In this document: in pieces, positions 9,174-10,984 of the stretch
Numbering within the stretch: the stretch's first letter is position 1
Layout: each line of letters begins with the position of its first letter
Origin: an uncultured Streptococcus sp.
GTDB lineage: Bacteria; Bacillota; Bacilli; Lactobacillales; Streptococcaceae
Direction: 5' to 3'
Assembly (NCBI RefSeq): GCF_943912555.1
Contig: NZ_CALTUR010000059.1
Span: 1-10,984, forward strand
Length of the DNA stretch: 10,984 nt
Translations under genes and position numbers: made by a program
Notes under the pieces: generated by a model
Database searches by the model: none
Told to the model about the DNA's origin: nothing
What the model saw: only the letters and a program-made list of their open reading frames with translations

Positions 9174-10161
9174 TGTACTCATACCCCAAATGCTCATATG
9201 CCTTAGCAGTCGCCACCCGTCCAGACCGTGTCCGCATGATAAAACCTTTTTGAATCAAGTAGGGCTCATACATGTCTTCAACTGTCTCACGCTCTTCTGC
9301 TATGTTAACAGAAAGAGTTCCTAGACCAACAGGACCACCACCGTACATCTCAATCATGGTGCGAAGGATTTTTTGATCCACATAGTCCAAACCTTCATGG
9401 TCAACATCCAGCATAGTCAAAGCCTTATCGGTAATAACATCATCGATAACCCCATTCCCCATTATCTGGGCAAAATCGCGCACGCGCTTGAGGAGACGAT
9501 TGGCAATACGAGGGGTTCCACGACTCCGCAAAGCCAACTCAGAAGCTGCCTCATGAGTGATTTCCATCTCAAAAATATCTGCCGTCCGCTCGACAATTTC
9601 TGTTAAGTCAGCATGGGCATAATACTCCATATGACCTGTAATTCCAAAACGTGCCCGTAGCGGATTTGAGAGCATACCAGCCCGAGTCGTCGCACCAATC
9701 AAGGTAAAAGGTGGCAACTCCAAATGAACACTGCGACTGCCTTCACCAGCACCAATCATGATATCAATGTAGAAGTCCTCCATGGCACTATAAAGCACCT
9801 CTTCCACAGACATGGGCAAGCGATGAATCTCATCAATAAAAAGGACATCCCCAGGCTCTAAGTCATTCAAAATCGCTACCAAATCCCCAGCTTTTTCAAT
9901 GACTGGACCCGAAGTCTGCTTGAGATTTACTCCCAGTTCATTGGCAATAACAAAAGCCATGGTCGTTTTTCCCAAGCCTGGAGGGCCAAATAAGAGGACA
10001 TGATCCAGCGCTTCATCCCGCATTTTGGCAGCCTCGATAAAGATTTGGAGCTGGTCCTTGACCTTGTCCTGCCCAATATATTCACGTAAATACTGGGGAC
10101 GGAGCGTACGTTCCACTAACTCCTCATCCCCCATTATCTCATTATCTAAAATTCTACTCAT
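9163..10161 (-). CDS. ruvB: Holliday junction branch-migration DNA helicase RuvB
   Basis: This AAA+ ATPase works as a hexamer with RuvA to drive branch migration of Holliday junctions in recombination and repair. The 332 residues show Walker [10 protein letters not shown] (59-67), Walker B LFIDEIH (107-113), sensor 1 IGATTRAG (155-162), NPLRARFG with the arginine-finger region (166-173), and sensor 2 [14 protein letters not shown]-terminal winged-helix domain follows (about 255-332, ending [19 protein letters not shown]). No ruvA is adjacent, as is usual in streptococci. The ATG at 10161 lies 6 bp after a TATAAT, so the mRNA may be leaderless. No Shine-Dalgarno is seen, and the alternative internal ATG (codon 10) has none either. 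It overlaps the nucleotidyltransferase gene. Confidence 0.98.
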   Translation of the reverse strand: MSRILDNEIMGDEELVERTLRPQYLREYIGQDKVKDQLQIFIEAAKMRDEALDHVLLFGPPGLGKTTMAFVIANELGVNLKQTSGPVIEKAGDLVAILNDLEPGDVLFIDEIHRLPMSVEEVLYSAMEDFYIDIMIGAGEGSRSVHLELPPFTLIGATTRAGMLSNPLRARFGITGHMEYYAHADLTEIVERTADIFEMEITHEAASELALRSRGTPRIANRLLKRVRDFAQIMGNGVIDDVITDKALTMLDVDHEGLDYVDQKILRTMIEMYGGGPVGLGTLSVNIAEERETVEDMYEPYLIQKGFIMRTRSGRVATAKAYEHLGYEYNEK

Positions 10162-10167
10162 GGCTCT

Positions 10168-10196
10168 ATTATATCAAAAATCCAAGCCACAAACAA
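10168..10196 (-). promoter_or_regulatory. ruvB promoter, TTGTTT-17-TATAAT
   Basis: The minus strand has TTGTTT (plus 10191-10196), a 17-bp spacer and TATAAT (plus 10168-10173). The -10 ends 6 bp before the ruvB ATG, so a normal TSS would fall on or next to the start codon. The -35 overlaps the U tract of the terminator immediately upstream. Confidence 0.65.
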
Positions 10197-10219
10197 AAAA
10201 GCCACCTGATTGGGTGACT
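10195..10219 (-). terminator. csRNA-type terminator upstream of ruvB (orphan)
   Basis: The minus-strand RNA forms AGUCACC (plus 10213-10219) with GGUGGCU (plus 10200-10206) around CAAUCA, then UUUUUU. Stem and loop resemble those of both csRNA terminators (8480-8509 and 10875-10902). No csRNA body or CiaR box is visible upstream on the minus strand, so the RNA it ends is unknown. Confidence 0.75.
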
Positions 10220-10238
10220 CCTGAGTTTAGCACTTATG

Positions 10239-10247
10239 TGGTATAAT
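10239..10247 (+). promoter_or_regulatory. Toxin mRNA promoter, extended -10 TGGTATAAT
   Basis: TATAAT (10242-10247) with TG at the extended position precedes the toxin leader; TSS expected near 10254. No clear -35 is seen. The -10 is part of the perfect palindrome GTATAATATTATAC (10241-10254), which gives a TATAAT on each strand. Confidence 0.75.
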
Positions 10248-10264
10248 ATTATACGGCACTTCTA

Positions 10265-10285
10265 CACCGCCTACGAAAGGAGGTG
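10265..10285 (+). promoter_or_regulatory. Hairpin sequestering the toxin Shine-Dalgarno
   Basis: CACCGCCT (10265-10272) pairs with AGGAGGTG (10278-10285) around ACGAA, seven of eight pairs. The 3' arm is the core of AAAGGAGGTGA (10276-10286), an 11-base perfect complement of the 16S rRNA 3' end. The fst mRNA of pAD1 has a comparable stem-loop that holds back its ribosome site. Confidence 0.7.
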
Positions 10286-10288
10286 AGA

Positions 10289-10314
10289 TAGCCCATGATG
10301 GAATTAGTACTCAA
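10289..10314 (+). repeat. Direct repeat, copy 1 (toxin start codon region)
   Basis: TAGCC-C-ATGAT then GAA-T-TAGTACTCAA covers both toxin ATG codons. The same pattern recurs at 10437-10464 with a 2-nt insertion and a few substitutions. Convergent transcription makes the two RNAs complementary here, as with the DR repeats of the par locus. Confidence 0.85.
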
Positions 10315-10387
10315 AACTATCATCGGACCAATTGTGGTCGGTGTCGTTCTTCGATTAGTCGATAAATGGTTAAACAAGGACAAATAG
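10295..10387 (+). CDS. Type I toxin, Fst/Ldr family small membrane peptide
   Basis: A 30-residue peptide, MMELVLKTIIGPIVVGVV then LRLVDKWLNKDK. It shares the pattern I-x-P-I-x-V-G-x-V-L with the Fst toxin of plasmid pAD1 (IAPIFVGLVL). One hydrophobic helix (about 4-22) is followed by a charged tail, the design of membrane-acting Fst toxins that disturb the envelope when unregulated. A very strong Shine-Dalgarno (AAAGGAGGTGA) ends 8 nt before the first of two tandem ATGs; the first has the better spacing. The surroundings support the call strongly: ribosome-site hairpin, direct repeats, convergent antisense RNA and a bidirectional terminator. It is the only protein gene on the plus strand here, and is too short for standard gene calling. 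Confidence 0.9.
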   Translation: MMELVLKTIIGPIVVGVVLRLVDKWLNKDK

Positions 10388-10391
10388 TGTC

Positions 10392-10437
10392 AAAAAAGAC
10401 CCCAAGCTTATTTGGTCGTGAGCTTGGGGTCTTTTCT
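10392..10437. terminator. Bidirectional terminator shared by toxin mRNA and antisense RNA
   Basis: AAAAGACCCCAAGCT (10394-10408) and AGCTTGGGGTCTTTT (10421-10435) form a perfect 15-bp inverted repeat around a 12-base loop. U tracts exist on both strands. It lies just after the toxin stop and between the convergent promoters, as in par loci. Confidence 0.93.
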
Positions 10438-10464
10438 AGCCTATGATATAGAACTAGTACTCAA
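10437..10464 (-). repeat. Direct repeat, copy 2 (antisense RNA 5' region)
   Basis: TAGCC-T-ATGAT, then AT-A-GAA-C-TAGTACTCAA, matches the toxin start region at 10289-10314; the last ten bases (TAGTACTCAA) are identical. Transcribed from the minus strand, it supplies the antisense pairing sequence. Confidence 0.85.
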
Positions 10465-10473
10465 TTCCTTTTT

Positions 10474-10502
10474 ATTATCCCACAGTTCACACATTTTGTC
10501 AA
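10474..10502 (-). promoter_or_regulatory. Antisense RNA promoter, TTGACA-17-GATAAT
   Basis: The minus strand has consensus TTGACA (plus 10497-10502), a 17-bp spacer and GATAAT (plus 10474-10479). It is closer to consensus than the toxin promoter, as expected for an antitoxin RNA made in excess. Confidence 0.88.
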
Positions 10503-10874
10503 AGGTTTACATTCTCGATTTCGCAAGCTTTAACCACTGTACAACAAGACTTTCAAGTTTAAGAGAAAGTTAGGGATTCTATCAATTTCATAGAAATTTT
10601 GATTTCATAAACGAAGAGACAAACTTACATGTCACTCCTCATTTAATACGCCACTACTGGACAAGTAAAATCGTCATTACAATAGTTCCACTCCTTCAAT
10701 TAACAGTCACCTACAATCAAATTAAGGTTGAATTCACTTAAATAACAACAGACCTATTTCTTAGTCACATTCGCTAAAAAAGTCCCCGCCAATTCCCCGA
10801 CCAAAATCCGAAAAATACCGAAAAATATCGAAAAATGATTTTTAGAATAGTCCCAAAAAGTCTGAAATAGAGCC
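10503..10874. other. Intergenic stretch without a recognisable gene
   Basis: About 370 bp between the antitoxin promoter and the csRNA terminator. Frames on both strands are broken and no ribosome site with an ORF is seen. The only notable structure is a set of 10-bp phased A tracts near 10803-10843 and a weak AT-rich inverted repeat near 10577-10600. Confidence 0.6.
10803..10843. repeat. Phased A-tract repeat, 10-bp period
   Basis: Three near-identical decamers of the form [CT]CGAAAAAT[AG] put A5 tracts at 10811-10815, 10821-10825 and 10831-10835, with A4 at 10803-10806 and T5 at 10839-10843. A tracts in phase with the helix are known to bend DNA. Function here is unknown. Confidence 0.7.
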
Positions 10875-10902
10875 AAAAAACTCCACCTGATTGGGTGGAG
10901 TT
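10875..10902 (-). terminator. Terminator of the right-hand csRNA
   Basis: The minus-strand RNA forms AACUCCACC (plus 10894-10902) with GGUGGAGUU (plus 10879-10887) around CAAUCA, then a run of U (plus 10875-10880). It is a perfect 9-bp stem. Confidence 0.9.
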
Positions 10903-10971
10903 AAGGGAGATTATTATGAAAAAGAAAAGATTAGGATTTTATTAAATAAAGTTAGGAGGTCTTTACTTAAT
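10875..10971 (-). ncRNA. Second csRNA-type small RNA, promoter cut by window edge
   Basis: A predicted RNA of about 97 nt. The 5' hairpin is a 13-bp stem (plus 10961-10973 with 10939-10951) including one G-U pair, and its loop ACCTCCTAA exposes a full anti-Shine-Dalgarno. The linker then carries CTTTTTCATAATAATCTCCC, identical in its core to the csRNA at 8481-8575, followed by the terminator with the same CAAUCA loop. A possible -10 TATCAT lies at 10978-10983. Any CiaR box would lie outside the window, so CiaR control is inferred from similarity only. Confidence 0.82.
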
Positions 10972-10984
10972 AACTATATGATAC

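Larger units (their letters stand above)
10392..10467 (-). ncRNA. Antisense RNA II-like antitoxin of the Fst locus
   Basis: A predicted RNA of about 75 nt on the minus strand, from a TSS about 7 nt after its -10 (plus 10474-10479) to the shared terminator. Its 5' part carries the complement of direct repeat copy 2 and can therefore pair with the toxin start-codon region; its 3' part pairs with the toxin terminator loop. This is the RNA II architecture of the pAD1 par system, where the antisense blocks translation of fst. Ends are inferred from motifs. Confidence 0.85.

Noticed and set aside
10549..10575. Possible CiaR box on the plus strand (TTTAAG-AGAAA-GTTAGG)
   Set aside because: Only one half matches well and no -10 follows at 10 bp; no small RNA structure is seen downstream.
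10577..10600. AT-rich imperfect inverted repeat (ATCAATTTC / GAAATTTTGAT)
   Set aside because: The stem is short, bulged and AT-only in character, with no U tract or nearby gene end, so no terminator or RNA call is made.
10503..10874. Search for a further gene, CRISPR array or insertion sequence
   Set aside because: No ORF with a ribosome site, no spaced repeats of CRISPR type and no transposase remnant were found; the decamer repeats are only 10 bp long with no spacers.

Overview
The window looks like chromosomal DNA of a mitis-group streptococcus (Streptococcus pneumoniae, S. mitis or a close relative). The reasons are a low-GC genome style, protein sequences of streptococcal type, a BOX repeat at the left edge (a repeat class of pneumococcus and its close relatives), and small RNAs whose promoter carries a CiaR-type box (TTTAAG-N5-TTTAAG pattern). 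All large genes lie on the minus strand; the only coding gene on the plus strand is a 30-codon toxin-like ORF near the right end.

In the direction of minus-strand transcription (right to left): a CiaR-type small RNA (csRNA) runs off the right edge (10875-10971). About 400 bases without a gene follow, then a compact Fst/par-type type I toxin-antitoxin locus (10226-10502) with toxin mRNA on plus and antisense RNA on minus, converging on one bidirectional terminator. Next come ruvB and an overlapping nucleotidyltransferase-family gene, a second complete csRNA with its CiaR box (8481-8614), the operon uppS-cdsA-rseP(eep)-proS, a separately promoted GH1 glycosidase, glmS with its own promoter and two NagR-like operator copies, the glmS terminator and the BOX element.

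Functionally, uppS (undecaprenyl-PP synthase), cdsA (CDP-diacylglycerol synthase) and rseP (site-2 protease) serve the envelope and are co-transcribed with prolyl-tRNA synthetase. glmS feeds amino sugars to the wall and appears controlled by a GlcNAc-responsive GntR repressor. The protein-coding genes are conserved housekeeping genes. The less ordinary content is the small-RNA layer: two csRNAs that expose anti-Shine-Dalgarno and anti-start-codon sequence, a third orphan terminator of the same design in front of ruvB, and the type I toxin-antitoxin module placed among them. Promoter, TSS and operator calls come from reading motifs and are unverified by experiment.
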